Program-made: the position numbers and the translations under genes
From: Paenibacillus sp. YYML68
GTDB taxonomy: Bacteria > Bacillota > Bacilli > Paenibacillales > NBRC-103111
NCBI RefSeq assembly: GCF_027923405.1
Contig: NZ_BQYI01000001.1
Coordinates: forward strand, 1,714,501 to 1,778,500
Length of the DNA: 64,000 bases
Direction of reading: 5' to 3'
The notes under the pieces: model-generated
The model's database searches: none
Told to the model about the DNA's origin: nothing
The model's input: only the letters and a program-made list of their open reading frames with translations
Part shown: piece after piece, positions 1 through 8,705 of the stretch
Numbering within the stretch: position 1 is the first letter of the stretch
How the letters are laid out: each line of letters opens with the position of its first letter

Positions 1-1
1 G

Positions 2-154
2 ACGCTGCAGTCGATTTCGGCGATCCAGAACTTCGACGCGCAGACGGATATCATCGTAAGCCAAGGCGACGAGTCGGACAGTGTTACGGTTGAGCTCTAT
101 GTCCAACCGGTCGACTCGATCGAGAAGATCTATGTCAAAGTCAACGTGCGCTAA
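2..154 (+). CDS. Phage tail sheath protein, C-terminal end (XkdK-like), partial
   Basis: Only the last 50 codons are in the window, ending at the TAA at 152-154. They read through motifs such as FDAQTDIIVSQGDESDSVTV and end in EKIYVKVNVR, the style of contractile-tail sheath C-termini. The sheath polymer surrounds the tail tube and contracts to drive it through the host envelope. The identification rests on this C-terminal pattern and on the position directly before the tube gene, as in the PBSX order xkdK-xkdM. The 5' part lies outside the window, so length and integrity cannot be judged. Confidence 0.75.
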   Translation, partial: TLQSISAIQNFDAQTDIIVSQGDESDSVTVELYVQPVDSIEKIYVKVNVR

Positions 155-176
155 TACGTGAAGGAGGTGAGACCCG

Positions 177-638
177 ATGTTCTTAAAAGCTAGTGACACG
201 ATCAGCGGTCAGGAAGCGCGCGCGTACGCGACAATTGACGGACAGGTCGAGGAAATGTTCTATGCGAAGAAGATCGAAGCCAAGGCTAAGAAGGTAAAGA
301 AAGCGATCAAGACGCTCGGCAAGCGGGGGGCGCAGCAGAAGGCTGCCGGATGGGAAGGGTCAGGCACGATGACGATCTACTACGTGACCTCGAAGTTCCG
401 CCAGCTCATGCTGCAGTACATGAAGACCGGGAAGGACACGTACTTCGACCTGCAGGTTGTGAACGAGGACCCGACCTCGACGATCGGCAAGCAGACGACG
501 ATCATCAAGAACATTAACCTGGATGAAGTCGTCCTTGCGCTCGTCGATGTAGACTCCGATGCGCTTGAGGAAGAGATCCCGTTCACGTTCGAGGACGCAG
601 ACATTCTTGATCAATTCGGCAAGCCGATCTTAGGATAA
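177..638 (+). CDS. xkdM: Phage tail tube protein, XkdM-like
   Basis: This 153-residue protein matches the size and style of PBSX XkdM tube proteins. The start opens MFLKASDTISGQEARAYATI, the middle is basic (KIEAKAKKVKKAIKTLGKR), and a G-S-G-T-M-T-I-Y-Y strand is followed by acidic beta-rich C-terminal sequence. It should polymerise into the inner tube of a contractile tail. AAGGAGGTGA at 161-170 sits 6 bases before the ATG and fixes the start. It follows the sheath gene by 22 bases and precedes the tail chaperone, which is the usual sheath-tube-chaperone-tape measure order. Confidence 0.85.
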   Translation: MFLKASDTISGQEARAYATIDGQVEEMFYAKKIEAKAKKVKKAIKTLGKRGAQQKAAGWEGSGTMTIYYVTSKFRQLMLQYMKTGKDTYFDLQVVNEDPTSTIGKQTTIIKNINLDEVVLALVDVDSDALEEEIPFTFEDADILDQFGKPILG

Positions 639-665
639 ACCCCATCTCGAGGAGGATGAATAACG

Positions 666-1124
666 ATGTCAGATATTAGCGTATTTTTTGCTCAGAATGC
701 CCCGATTGAAACGAACGTGGAGTACATGGTCTCCGATCGCTTCAAGGGCAAGGACGGCAAGCCCGTTCCTTGGATTCTTCGTTGCATGACCGAGGACGAG
801 AACGAGACGATTCGCAAAGCCGCGACGAAGCGCGAGCGGGGCAAGAACGGGATCGTGACACAGGAGACGAATCAGAATGAGTACATGGCGAAGCTCGTTG
901 TGGCCAGCGTCGTGTTCCCGAATCTGAAGGATGAGAGCCTGCAAAAATCGTACGGCGTGATGGGAGCGGAGGCGCTGCTGAAGAAGATGCTTCTGTCGGG
1001 CGAATATACGACCTTGATCATGAAGATCCAGGAAATCAACGGCTTCGATACCGATATGAATGAGCTGGTGGATGAAGCAAAAAACTGCTCAACGGAGGAT
1101 ATGACGCAGAAGGACAACGCATAG
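666..1124 (+). CDS. xkdN: Phage tail assembly chaperone, short form (XkdN-like)
   Basis: The 152-residue zero-frame product lies between tube and tape-measure genes, where tail assembly chaperones (TAC) are found. It would coat the tape measure protein during tail assembly and be absent from the finished particle. The sequence is charged and mainly helical with no membrane segment, and it resembles XkdN-type proteins (IRKAATKRERG, ASVVFPNLKDESLQ). The start is supported by GAGGAGG at 649-655. Its last codons overlap a -1 frame that stays open to 1285, so this is the short, G-like member of a G/GT pair. Confidence 0.8.
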   Translation: MSDISVFFAQNAPIETNVEYMVSDRFKGKDGKPVPWILRCMTEDENETIRKAATKRERGKNGIVTQETNQNEYMAKLVVASVVFPNLKDESLQKSYGVMGAEALLKKMLLSGEYTTLIMKIQEINGFDTDMNELVDEAKNCSTEDMTQKDNA

Positions 1125-1285
1125 AACCGGATTCGGTGGCGAACCTGCTGCATTATGCCCTCCACAGGCTGAAGAAGCTGCCTGGCGAAATATTGGCCCT
1201 CCCGAAGCGCGAGAGGGCTTTCGTCTTTGCTTCCATTCAAGTCGCGGTGGAAAGCGAAAAGCGGGCCAAAAGGGAGCTGACGTAA
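666..1285 (+). CDS. Tail assembly chaperone, -1 frameshift fusion product (GT-like)
   Basis: Reading through the heptamer A AAA AAC at 1079-1085 with a -1 slip gives a fusion of about 206 residues: 140 from the zero frame, then 66 from the -1 frame. The -1 frame has no stop between 1082 and the TAA at 1283-1285. It encodes a well-formed helical segment (PDSVANLLHYALHRLKKLPG, then RERAFVFASIQVAVESEKR) that has no good start of its own. It ends one base before the tape-measure ATG at 1287. In lambda-type tails the T domain recruits the tape measure and major tail protein; the same role is inferred here. Confidence 0.78.
1079..1085 (+). other. Programmed -1 ribosomal frameshift site (A AAA AAC)
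   Basis: The heptamer follows X XXY YYZ with the zero-frame codons AAA (1080-1082) and AAC (1083-1085). Both tRNAs can re-pair after slipping to AAA AAA. It lies 13 codons before the zero-frame stop, and the -1 frame is open across the whole overlap. An AACGGAGGAT stretch at 1091-1100 could act as an internal Shine-Dalgarno-type stimulator downstream; this last point is inference. Confidence 0.75.
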
Positions 1286-1286
1286 C

Positions 1287-4200
1287 ATGGAAACGATTAG
1301 CGCCAGCCTAAAGCTATTCGATCACTTCTCGAACACGATGAATCGGGCGCAGCAGTCGATGCAGTCGACCTTGCAGGTGGCGGAGCGCTTGAAGCATACG
1401 TTACAATCACGCATCACGATAGACCTTGACACCGCTAGTATGGTCACTGAGATGGAGCAGGTGCGGCAGCGCGCCGCGTCGATGGGCGGACAATCGGCGA
1501 TTCAGATCGTGATCGACAGCGATGGTGTCGCCCGGGAGCTCGCCGGCATCCAGAACCGTATACGCGCTGAGCTCGGGGACACGGCTGTACAGGTGGCACT
1601 GGATGCGACGTCGGCCATTCAAGCCGCGCCGCTCACGCGCAATCAGATTGCGGGCGCCATGAGCGAGATCGACGTGCCAGTCAAACTGAACGCTCCGACG
1701 ATGCGCGAGCAGATGCTAGATGTGCTGCGGCACATGGATTCGATCCAAGCTCCGATCTCGATGCAACTGGACATTGCGCATGTCGACGCCTCGTTATCCA
1801 CGTTGCGGACGCGGGTACAGTCTAATCCGGCTGTGCTGACGCTTACGATGGATGCTCGGGAGGTATATTCGGAGCTGGAGCAGCTGCGAGCTCGCGTCAT
1901 GTCGTCAGGCGAGAGCAGCGCCTTGCACATCATACTAGATACAGCGGATATGTCTCGCAGTCTGAGCGAGGTCCAGCGGCAATTGCGAAGCTCCTTGACA
2001 GATATGGCGGTACAGCTCTCGCTTGACTCGACGCAAGCCTTGGCTCAGGCGAGCCAGCTGCGGCAGGCGCTGGATACGAGGCTCGAAGTGCCTGCGATCC
2101 AAGTGAGAGTTGACGCATCCGAGGCGACGCGTCAGCTGGAGCAGATGCGTCAGCAGCTGGCAGCAGGAGCGAGGGCCGGGGGAACGAGTGTCCTTCGCGT
2201 GCTCATCGATGCGGACGACGTGTCCCGACGATTAGCCGACATTCAACGAAGGATCAGCTCGGGTATCGCATCAGGAGCGGTTCGTGTGATGCTTGATATT
2301 CCTCACGCGGTTGCACAGGCTCGGCACATGCGGGGGCAAATCCTTGGGGAGATCGGTAACTTGCAGGCTCGCATCGAGCTGCAGCTGCCTTCATCCGTGA
2401 CGAATACGTTTCGTCATCTGCAGCGACTGATGCTGCAGCTCGTCCATATCGCAAGGCGCATACAAGTGCCATCGGACGGTGCTGCCCAGCTTCAGGCGGC
2501 GCTGCAGCGTATTGCATCGCTTGAGCAGCAAATAATCGGTCTGCAGGAGCGGCTGAATAGCCGTATCGAGGAAGGCGGTCGTGAGGCCGGTGAGCTGAGT
2601 CGCACAATTCGGGATCTAGCCTCAGCTTACCTCAGTCTGCATACGGCTCAGAAGTTAACGGATCTGACCATCAACGGCGCGATGCAGCAACAGCAAATGA
2701 TGGACATGTTCAAGGCACGAACCGGCGATGACGCGGTTGGCGCAGCCATGTTCCAGAAGTTCAAGAGCGAGGCTCTGAAGGCGGGTATGGACGTCAAGGA
2801 GTCGCTGCAAGGGACGCTGTCCTTCTTCTCGATGACGCAGGATACGAGCCAGCTCACGAAGCTGAACAACCTCGCCCAGCGTCTCAATGCGTTCGACAGC
2901 GCCGGGAACGGCCTCGACGGAGCGAACTTCTCTATCAAGGAAGCGATGAGCGGCGATATCGTGTCGCTGGCCGAGCGCTTCAACATGTCGAAGAACGACA
3001 TTCGCGCCTTCAAGATCGATGAGCTTGGCAAAGAAGGCGACATCGACGGCTTTATCAAAGCGTTCGATAAGCTCCTCGAGAAGCAGAAGATGGGACAGGC
3101 CGCGTTCGAGAAGATGCTCGCAAGTCCGGCCAAGCAGACGGAGATTCTGAAGAACAACATGAAGTCTGCCTTCGCGGATGCCGGACAAGGAGCGGTCGCC
3201 GCGCTGCTGCCGCTCATTAAGCTGCTGAATACGGCCTTCCAGGAGGGAAGGTTCAAGCCGTTCCTCGATGCGCTCAGCGTCGGTCTGCGGTTCATCGCCA
3301 TCGTCCTGACTCAAGTCGTACAAGGGGCCATGTGGTTTGCCGACGTCGTGCAGCGGCACTGGCCGATCATTGCCGGCGTTGTGACAGGCATCGGTGCGCT
3401 GTTGACGATGCAGATCATAGCCAAGCTATGGGCGATGATACCGCTCCTGTGGGCGCAAGTACCTCCACTGCTCGCACAGGCAGCTGCATGGATGGCCATT
3501 AACTGGCCGATCATGCTCATCGCCGCCGCCATCGGGATACTCATCTACGTGCTGCTGCGTTGCGGCGTGACGGCTGATCAGATTGTCGGCTTTATAGCAG
3601 GGCTGTTCACGACGCTCGGGGCAACGATCTGGAACCAGGTCGCGTTGATCTGGAACGTGTTCTCGAGCTTTGCCGAGTTTCTGATCAATCTGTTCATCGA
3701 TCCGACGTATGCGGTGCAGAAGCTGTTCTATGACCTGATGCAGACGTTCGGCGGTTACATGTATAACATGCAGCGGAGCGCTGAAGACTTCGCGGGAGAC
3801 TTCATGAAGGTCATTCTGAAGGGGATCAACAAGGTACTAGAGGGCTTCAACTGGCTCGTTGAAAAAGTGAACAGCATGTTCGGTACGGAGATCGGAACCG
3901 CGAAGCTCCTTGACGAGAACAACATCCACGTCGTCAGCGATGGGATGAAGAAGATGCTCGATCAGCTTCAGAAGCCGGTAAGCACGGAAGCGGTCGTATC
4001 CATTCCTCGTATGGAGCATATGAACCTGAAGTCGTCCTTCGATGTCGGGTACAAGGCAGGAGCAGACTTCGTGAACGGTCTCTCCTTCGAGCTGCCCGGT
4101 GCAGACATGAGCGTGCTCGATAAGTGGAATCAGGATCTGAATATTAATCGGGTCCATGAAGTCGGTAAAATCGGCGACGCTGTCGACATCTCCAGCGAAG

Positions 4201-4388
4201 ATCTGAAGGTGATGCGGGATCTGGCCGAGATGAAGTCGATCCAGAACTTCGTTACGCTGACACCGACGGTGCAAGTACAGACCGGAGACATTCGTATGGA
4301 TTCCGACATTGATGAGATCGTCGACCGCATCGAGCAGCGGCTCGTCGAACAGATCGCGTCTTCTGCGGAAGGGGTGTATGGGCTGTGA
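1287..4388 (+). CDS. Phage tail tape measure protein
   Basis: This 1033-residue protein sits directly after the chaperone and is the longest gene of the tail core, as expected for the tape measure that sets tail length. The N-terminal third contains three diverged repeats of about 90 residues at roughly 43-130, 183-270 and 271-365. Each alternates a beta strand ending in D-A/D-S with amphipathic helices, for example TEMEQVRQRA, SELEQLRARV and RQLEQMRQQL. Hydrophobic segments lie around residues 665-785 (IIAGVVTGIGALLTMQIIAK; PIMLIAAAIGILIYVLL), typical of the membrane-active part of tape measures. The GTG start of the next gene overlaps its TGA by 4 bases. It is not recognisably close to the longer PBSX XkdO, so no symbol is given. 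Confidence 0.85.
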   Translation: METISASLKLFDHFSNTMNRAQQSMQSTLQVAERLKHTLQSRITIDLDTASMVTEMEQVRQRAASMGGQSAIQIVIDSDGVARELAGIQNRIRAELGDTAVQVALDATSAIQAAPLTRNQIAGAMSEIDVPVKLNAPTMREQMLDVLRHMDSIQAPISMQLDIAHVDASLSTLRTRVQSNPAVLTLTMDAREVYSELEQLRARVMSSGESSALHIILDTADMSRSLSEVQRQLRSSLTDMAVQLSLDSTQALAQASQLRQALDTRLEVPAIQVRVDASEATRQLEQMRQQLAAGARAGGTSVLRVLIDADDVSRRLADIQRRISSGIASGAVRVMLDIPHAVAQARHMRGQILGEIGNLQARIELQLPSSVTNTFRHLQRLMLQLVHIARRIQVPSDGAAQLQAALQRIASLEQQIIGLQERLNSRIEEGGREAGELSRTIRDLASAYLSLHTAQKLTDLTINGAMQQQQMMDMFKARTGDDAVGAAMFQKFKSEALKAGMDVKESLQGTLSFFSMTQDTSQLTKLNNLAQRLNAFDSAGNGLDGANFSIKEAMSGDIVSLAERFNMSKNDIRAFKIDELGKEGDIDGFIKAFDKLLEKQKMGQAAFEKMLASPAKQTEILKNNMKSAFADAGQGAVAALLPLIKLLNTAFQEGRFKPFLDALSVGLRFIAIVLTQVVQGAMWFADVVQRHWPIIAGVVTGIGALLTMQIIAKLWAMIPLLWAQVPPLLAQAAAWMAINWPIMLIAAAIGILIYVLLRCGVTADQIVGFIAGLFTTLGATIWNQVALIWNVFSSFAEFLINLFIDPTYAVQKLFYDLMQTFGGYMYNMQRSAEDFAGDFMKVILKGINKVLEGFNWLVEKVNSMFGTEIGTAKLLDENNIHVVSDGMKKMLDQLQKPVSTEAVVSIPRMEHMNLKSSFDVGYKAGADFVNGLSFELPGADMSVLDKWNQDLNINRVHEVGKIGDAVDISSEDLKVMRDLAEMKSIQNFVTLTPTVQVQTGDIRMDSDIDEIVDRIEQRLVEQIASSAEGVYGL

Positions 4389-5068
4389 GTGAATACGGCA
4401 TCTACTTGAGCTGGAACAACCAGGAGGAGGGGTTCCGGATCCCGGTCAACCCGGAATCCCTCGAGATGAAGGACAGCGGTGGGGATAACAAGACATATGC
4501 GGTGTCTGGCGGTGAGATCTCGGTCATCAAGGATCCGAAGCTGACAGAGATCGGCTTCTCAAGCGAATTCCCCGCGCAGCAGTATCCGTTCGTCGTGGGC
4601 AACCTACTCGCAGAGCCGATGTACTATGTGGACTTGATCCGCAAATGGATGCGGACGCGCATGCCGATCCGGTTCGTTTTCACCGGCTCATCGTTCGATT
4701 TGAACTTACCCGTAAGCATCGAGCGATTCGAATGGAAGGAGGCGGCCGGTAGTCCGGGGGATATTGAATACACGCTACATCTGAAGAAGTACGTCTTCTT
4801 CGCCGCGAAGCGTGTTTCGGTGGCCGCGACGGGACAGGGCGCTCCGCAGCTCGTCGCCGAAGCACCGTCTCGTCCCAGCGAGCGAGTACCGCCGAAGACG
4901 TACACGATCGCCGACGGCGATACGCTGTGGCTCATCGCCAAGAAGCTGCTCGGGGACGGCGCCAGATTCAAGGAGCTACAGTCCTTGAATGGAATTACAG
5001 ATGCGCAGATGCGAGCTTTACCCGTCGGAATGGAGCTCCGGATGCCGGAGGGGAAAGGGTATGCTTGA
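4385..5068 (+). CDS. xkdP: LysM-containing tail/baseplate protein, XkdP-like
   Basis: The 227-residue product has an N-terminal beta-rich tail domain with the pattern FRIPVNPESLE. A C-terminal LysM module at about residues 172-222 (YTIADGDTLWLIAKKLLGDG ... LNGI ... MELRMP) is expected to bind peptidoglycan glycans. XkdP-type proteins join the tube end to the baseplate hub and often carry LysM. The GTG start at 4385 overlaps the tape-measure stop (GTGA), which implies translational coupling. A proline-rich hinge (EAPSRPSERVPPK) separates the two domains. Confidence 0.82.
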   Translation: MSEYGIYLSWNNQEEGFRIPVNPESLEMKDSGGDNKTYAVSGGEISVIKDPKLTEIGFSSEFPAQQYPFVVGNLLAEPMYYVDLIRKWMRTRMPIRFVFTGSSFDLNLPVSIERFEWKEAAGSPGDIEYTLHLKKYVFFAAKRVSVAATGQGAPQLVAEAPSRPSERVPPKTYTIADGDTLWLIAKKLLGDGARFKELQSLNGITDAQMRALPVGMELRMPEGKGYA

Positions 5069-6029
5069 GGTACTTATCGATAACAAGAATGGGAACGTGT
5101 GGGACATCTCCTCGATCGTGAGTAAAGTGACGTGGAAGTCATCACGGATCGGCAAAGCCTCGAACGCGACGATCAGCTTCGTGAAGGGCGGTCTGTATGA
5201 ATCCAAGTCGTTTCAATACGGGCCTGGCGACATCATTCGGATCCGTCTCGGGGACCGGAACGTGTTCTATGGTTATTTGTTCACCATAAGCGGTGGGAAG
5301 ACGGATATCGTGCAGCTGACCGCTTACGACCAGCTGCGGTATCTTCTTGCGAGCGATACCTATGTGTTCAAGAACGTGACGGCCACGGAGGTCATTCGGC
5401 GGATCGCAGGAGACTTCAGCTTGAAGCTGGGAGAGCTAGCCGACACCGTGTATCGAATCCCGACGATGGTAGAGGACGGCAAGAAGCTGCTCGACATCAT
5501 CTGCACAGCGCTCGATCGGACTCTCATGGCCACGGGCAAGCACTACGTCTTCTATGACCAGTCCGGATCGCTGATGCTGCGGGACGTACTGAACCTGCGT
5601 GTTGATGTTGCGGTTGGTGATGGCAGCCTCATGCACGATTATGACTACACAACGTCGATCGATAGTGAGACGTACAACCGCATCAAGCTCGTTCGCGACA
5701 ACAAGGAGACGAAGAAGCGCGAGGTATACATCGCCCAGGACAGCGCGACGATCGCGAAGTGGGGTCGCTTGCAGTTTTATCAGAAGGTCGATGATGGATA
5801 CACCGATGCGCAGTTGAAGGAGCTGCTGGATAATCTGCTACAGCTTAAGAACCGTGAGCGCAAGTCGCTGCGCGTGGAAGCGATCGGGGATATCTCGATT
5901 CGCGCAGGCTGCATGGTCCCGATCATGATCGAGGAGCGGGGAATTCATCAGTATTTCCTGGTCGATGAATGTACGCATCTGTTCGAAGGAGCTGATCATA
6001 CGATGACACTCGAATTGAAGGTGATTTGA
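5061..6029 (+). CDS. xkdQ: Baseplate hub protein, XkdQ-like (gpD-type)
   Basis: The 322-residue product is beta-rich and has the XkdQ/late-control-gpD layout, with early strands such as VTWKSSRIGKASNATISFV and IIRIRLGDRNVFYGYLF. It would form the hub between tail tube and spike. I chose the ATG at 5061: it is preceded by GGAGGGGAAAGGGT and overlaps the upstream TGA at 5066-5068. An in-frame upstream start at 4989 lies inside the LysM gene and lacks a good site. It follows xkdP and precedes an XkdR-type gene, as in PBSX. Confidence 0.82.
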   Translation: MLEVLIDNKNGNVWDISSIVSKVTWKSSRIGKASNATISFVKGGLYESKSFQYGPGDIIRIRLGDRNVFYGYLFTISGGKTDIVQLTAYDQLRYLLASDTYVFKNVTATEVIRRIAGDFSLKLGELADTVYRIPTMVEDGKKLLDIICTALDRTLMATGKHYVFYDQSGSLMLRDVLNLRVDVAVGDGSLMHDYDYTTSIDSETYNRIKLVRDNKETKKREVYIAQDSATIAKWGRLQFYQKVDDGYTDAQLKELLDNLLQLKNRERKSLRVEAIGDISIRAGCMVPIMIEERGIHQYFLVDECTHLFEGADHTMTLELKVI

Positions 6030-6394
6030 TGCTGCTAGATGTCATTAAGCAGGCAAGTAAAGCTGGGGTAGAGGCAGGCAATCCGGTTGCCCTGGTCCTT
6101 GGCACCGTGACTAACGAGAAGCCGCTAGAGATTACGGTCGATCAGCGATTCACACTGACGGAAGAGTTCCTTCTCGTGCTTGAGCATCTGACGCCATACG
6201 AGGTCGAGCTGCAGCATACACACACTTATGTCGATCAGACTGGCAATGGGAGCACCTCGAGCACAACAGCGGAAGCGCTCAAGGAGAAGCTAGTCATTCG
6301 ACGCGGCATGAAGTTGGGAGATCAGGTTCTTCTGCTGCGCGCGCAAGGTGGCCAGCCGTACGTCGTCATAGACCGGGTGGTGACGAGCGGATGA
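6029..6394 (+). CDS. xkdR: XkdR-like tail protein (DUF2577 type)
   Basis: This is a small protein of about 121 residues with an N-terminal helix (MLLDVIKQASKAGVEAGNPV). A beta domain follows (VLGTVTNEKPLEITVDQRFT ... GMKLGDQVLLLRAQGGQPYV) that resembles OB-fold-like spike-associated proteins of the XkdR/DUF2577 class. The ATG at 6029 overlaps the upstream TGA (TGATG), and the last bases overlap the next ATG (ATGA). A TTG codon one position upstream is a less likely start. It acts in baseplate assembly; its exact place in the particle is not known. Confidence 0.78.
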   Translation: MLLDVIKQASKAGVEAGNPVALVLGTVTNEKPLEITVDQRFTLTEEFLLVLEHLTPYEVELQHTHTYVDQTGNGSTSSTTAEALKEKLVIRRGMKLGDQVLLLRAQGGQPYVVIDRVVTSG

Positions 6395-6804
6395 TTCCCC
6401 AAGGAGGCACACTTGCGCAGTTACCGCTCGCAGACCCGGCAGCCCGACCGAGCCGGACGTATGCACTTGACTTCGAATCCGGACGCATCTCCGGAATGAT
6501 CGACCACCTTGAGGCGGTCCGGCAGGCGGTGTTCAAGATTTTGAACACCGATCGGTATGCACATGCGATCTACAGCACGAATTATGGCCATGAGCTGCAT
6601 GCGGGCCTAGTAGGAGCTGACCCTGGATTATTCCGCTCCGAGCTTATGCGCCAGCTCCGGGAGGCGTTGCTGCAGGATGATCGGATTTCCGCAGTGGAGA
6701 ACATTGAGCTGATGGGGCATGGGGATGAGGTGACGGTTACGTTCACCGTCATATCTACCTATGGCAGCTTCACGATGACGAAAGGAGGGGAGGGTGGTGT
6801 ATGA
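6391..6804 (+). CDS. xkdS: XkdS-like baseplate wedge protein (DUF2634, gp25-like)
   Basis: The 137-residue protein has the DUF2634/gp25 pattern: a conserved YALDFESGRISGMIDHLEAV block, then the helix QAVFKILNTDRYAHAIYSTNY and a C-terminal beta pair ending TVISTYGSFTMTKGG. These proteins are the lysozyme-fold wedge subunits that nucleate the sheath on the baseplate. The ATG overlaps the XkdR-like stop (ATGA). The gene overlaps the baseplate J gene by 11 bases, which fits strict co-translation. Confidence 0.82.
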   Translation: MIPQGGTLAQLPLADPAARPSRTYALDFESGRISGMIDHLEAVRQAVFKILNTDRYAHAIYSTNYGHELHAGLVGADPGLFRSELMRQLREALLQDDRISAVENIELMGHGDEVTVTFTVISTYGSFTMTKGGEGGV

Positions 6805-7882
6805 GCATCAGACGTATGAAGCGATCTTGCAGCGAATGCTAGGCCGTGTCCCGGACGACGTCGATAAGAGGGAAGGAAGCATCATCTACGATGCGCTGGC
6901 GCCGGCGGCCGCCGAGCTCGCTCAGGTATATATCGAGCTGGATACCGTACTGAAGCTCTCGTTCGCGGATACTTCGTCTGGCGAGTATCTGGATCGGCGT
7001 GTCAGCGAAAGCGGCGTTTACAGGGAATCAGCTACGTTTGCTAAGCGCAAGGGGCTGTTTTACGACAGTCAGAACAATCTGCTGGACATTCCGCTGGGCA
7101 GTCGCTTCGCCATTGGTCAGCTTCATTATATTGCAGAAGAGCGACTTGCGGCCGTCGGTGAATACGTCATGGTATGCGAAAGCGCGGGTACGGTCGGCAA
7201 CCAGCAATTCGGTGTACTTACGCCTGTGGAATATATCGATGACCTCGTACGTGCGGAGCTGACAGACGTCCTCGTGCCTGGCGAAGATGAAGAGTCTGAC
7301 GAATCGCTAAGGCAGCGATATGTAGATGCGCTGCAGGAGCAGCCGTTCGGAGGCAATGCCGCGGATTACCGGCAGAAGATTGGCGCGATCAGTGGTGTCG
7401 GCGGTGTGAAGGTGCTTCGAGCGTGGGCAGGCGGCGGAACAGTGAAGTGTATCATCATCGGCGCGGACTACAACTCGCCGACGCAATCACTGATCGATAC
7501 TGTGCAGCAGAAGGTGGACCCGCTTACGAATCCGGGTGAAGGGCTGGGGCTAGCTCCGATGGGGCATATCGTGACGGTGGAAGGTACAGCAGACCATGTT
7601 GTGAACGTCACCACCACGCTGACCTTAGCGACGGGGGTTACCATCGGGCAGGTAGAGGCCGATGTGAGGGCCGTGATCGAGGCGTATCTGCTCGCGCTGC
7701 GTCAATCCTGGGAGGATGCCGAATACTTGGTCGTTCGGACGAGCCAGATCGAGGCACGTATATTGACTGTGCTCGGTATTGCTGATATATCGGGAACGAT
7801 GCTGAATGGGTCATCGGCCAATGTGACGCTAGACAGTCATCGAATCCCTAAGCTCGGGACGGTGACGCTGTATGCCAGTTAA
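6794..7882 (+). CDS. xkdT: Baseplate J family protein, XkdT-like
   Basis: The 362-residue product has the baseplate J signature. After an N-terminal helical part (RMLGRVPDDVDKREGSIIYD ... SGEYLDRRVSESGVYRESAT) comes the conserved ESDESLRQRYVDALQEQPFG segment and GNAADYRQKIGAISGVGGVK. It forms the wedge arm of the contractile-tail baseplate. The start is GTG at 6794 or the adjacent GTG at 6797; GGAGGGG at 6784-6790 serves either. It overlaps its neighbours on both sides. Confidence 0.9.
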   Translation: MVYEHQTYEAILQRMLGRVPDDVDKREGSIIYDALAPAAAELAQVYIELDTVLKLSFADTSSGEYLDRRVSESGVYRESATFAKRKGLFYDSQNNLLDIPLGSRFAIGQLHYIAEERLAAVGEYVMVCESAGTVGNQQFGVLTPVEYIDDLVRAELTDVLVPGEDEESDESLRQRYVDALQEQPFGGNAADYRQKIGAISGVGGVKVLRAWAGGGTVKCIIIGADYNSPTQSLIDTVQQKVDPLTNPGEGLGLAPMGHIVTVEGTADHVVNVTTTLTLATGVTIGQVEADVRAVIEAYLLALRQSWEDAEYLVVRTSQIEARILTVLGIADISGTMLNGSSANVTLDSHRIPKLGTVTLYAS

Positions 7883-8705
7883 CCTACAGCCATATTTACC
7901 CGAATATTACCTCGACATACGAGAGTTTCGAGAGCTGGTCCAGACGGAGAATGCCGAGCTAGACGTACTGCGGGGCGCTCTGGAGCAGCTGCTCGATGAC
8001 CAGTATATTGAAACTTCGGGCGAAACGGCGATCTTAAGACGGGAGCTGATGAGCGGTATTCGTGCCGATCCTAAGGCCGAGACGCTCGGGCTGCGCAGAA
8101 GCCGTCTGCTGGCGAAGTCGCGCAGTCGAATTCCGTTCTCCACCTTGACGCTGCAAGGCATCGCTGAGGCGTATACGGGCAAGCCTGCACGTGTCGCGAT
8201 TGACGCGGAAAGTCTTATCGTGACCTTTTACTTTGAGGAATCGTTCGTCACGAACGCGAGCTTCTATCAGCAAGTCGATAAGGTGATTCCATCGAACATG
8301 CAGATCGTCAAGCAGGGTTATTGGGAGGACGAGAATACGATTGAGGTTAGACGCAGCTATACGGACCTGATGTATCCGTTTCAAGCATTCGCCTCTCAGA
8401 CGCTATACACGGGCACGAAATACGGCGGACCGACCATCGTAAACTTGCCTACTCCGCCGGTGTACAATAACGGAACGCTTGTGGCCAGCCAAAGTGCATA
8501 TGTAACGAAGCAGCAAGCGCCGTATGCGATTACGGGGCTTATTTATGCTGGGAGCAGCGGCGTAGCGATACCGCCGATGATCGATCCGGCCGATCAAGCA
8601 GTCACTTATACGGGATCGCTGGAAGCCAGCGCGACCTACAGCGTAGTAACCAAAGCTTACAGGGCTACGGGAACAGTTAACGCAGGAACGGGGGAAGTAA
8701 TCTGA
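7872..8705 (+). CDS. xkdU: XkdU-like tail protein (DUF2313 type, gpI-like)
   Basis: The 277-residue product begins MPVNLQPYLPEYYLDIREFR. A helical N-terminal half typical of the YmfQ/DUF2313 tail proteins that follow baseplate J (DDQYIETSGETAILRRELM ... LGLRRSRLLAKSRSRIPFST) is followed by a beta-rich C-terminal half with tandem Ig-like strands (ITGLIYAGSSGVAIPPM; YTGSLEASATYSVVTKAYR). The C-terminal half is longer than in the simplest members and may contact the fibre. It overlaps xkdT by 11 bases, and its stop abuts the next ATG (TGATG). Confidence 0.8.
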   Translation: MPVNLQPYLPEYYLDIREFRELVQTENAELDVLRGALEQLLDDQYIETSGETAILRRELMSGIRADPKAETLGLRRSRLLAKSRSRIPFSTLTLQGIAEAYTGKPARVAIDAESLIVTFYFEESFVTNASFYQQVDKVIPSNMQIVKQGYWEDENTIEVRRSYTDLMYPFQAFASQTLYTGTKYGGPTIVNLPTPPVYNNGTLVASQSAYVTKQQAPYAITGLIYAGSSGVAIPPMIDPADQAVTYTGSLEASATYSVVTKAYRATGTVNAGTGEVI

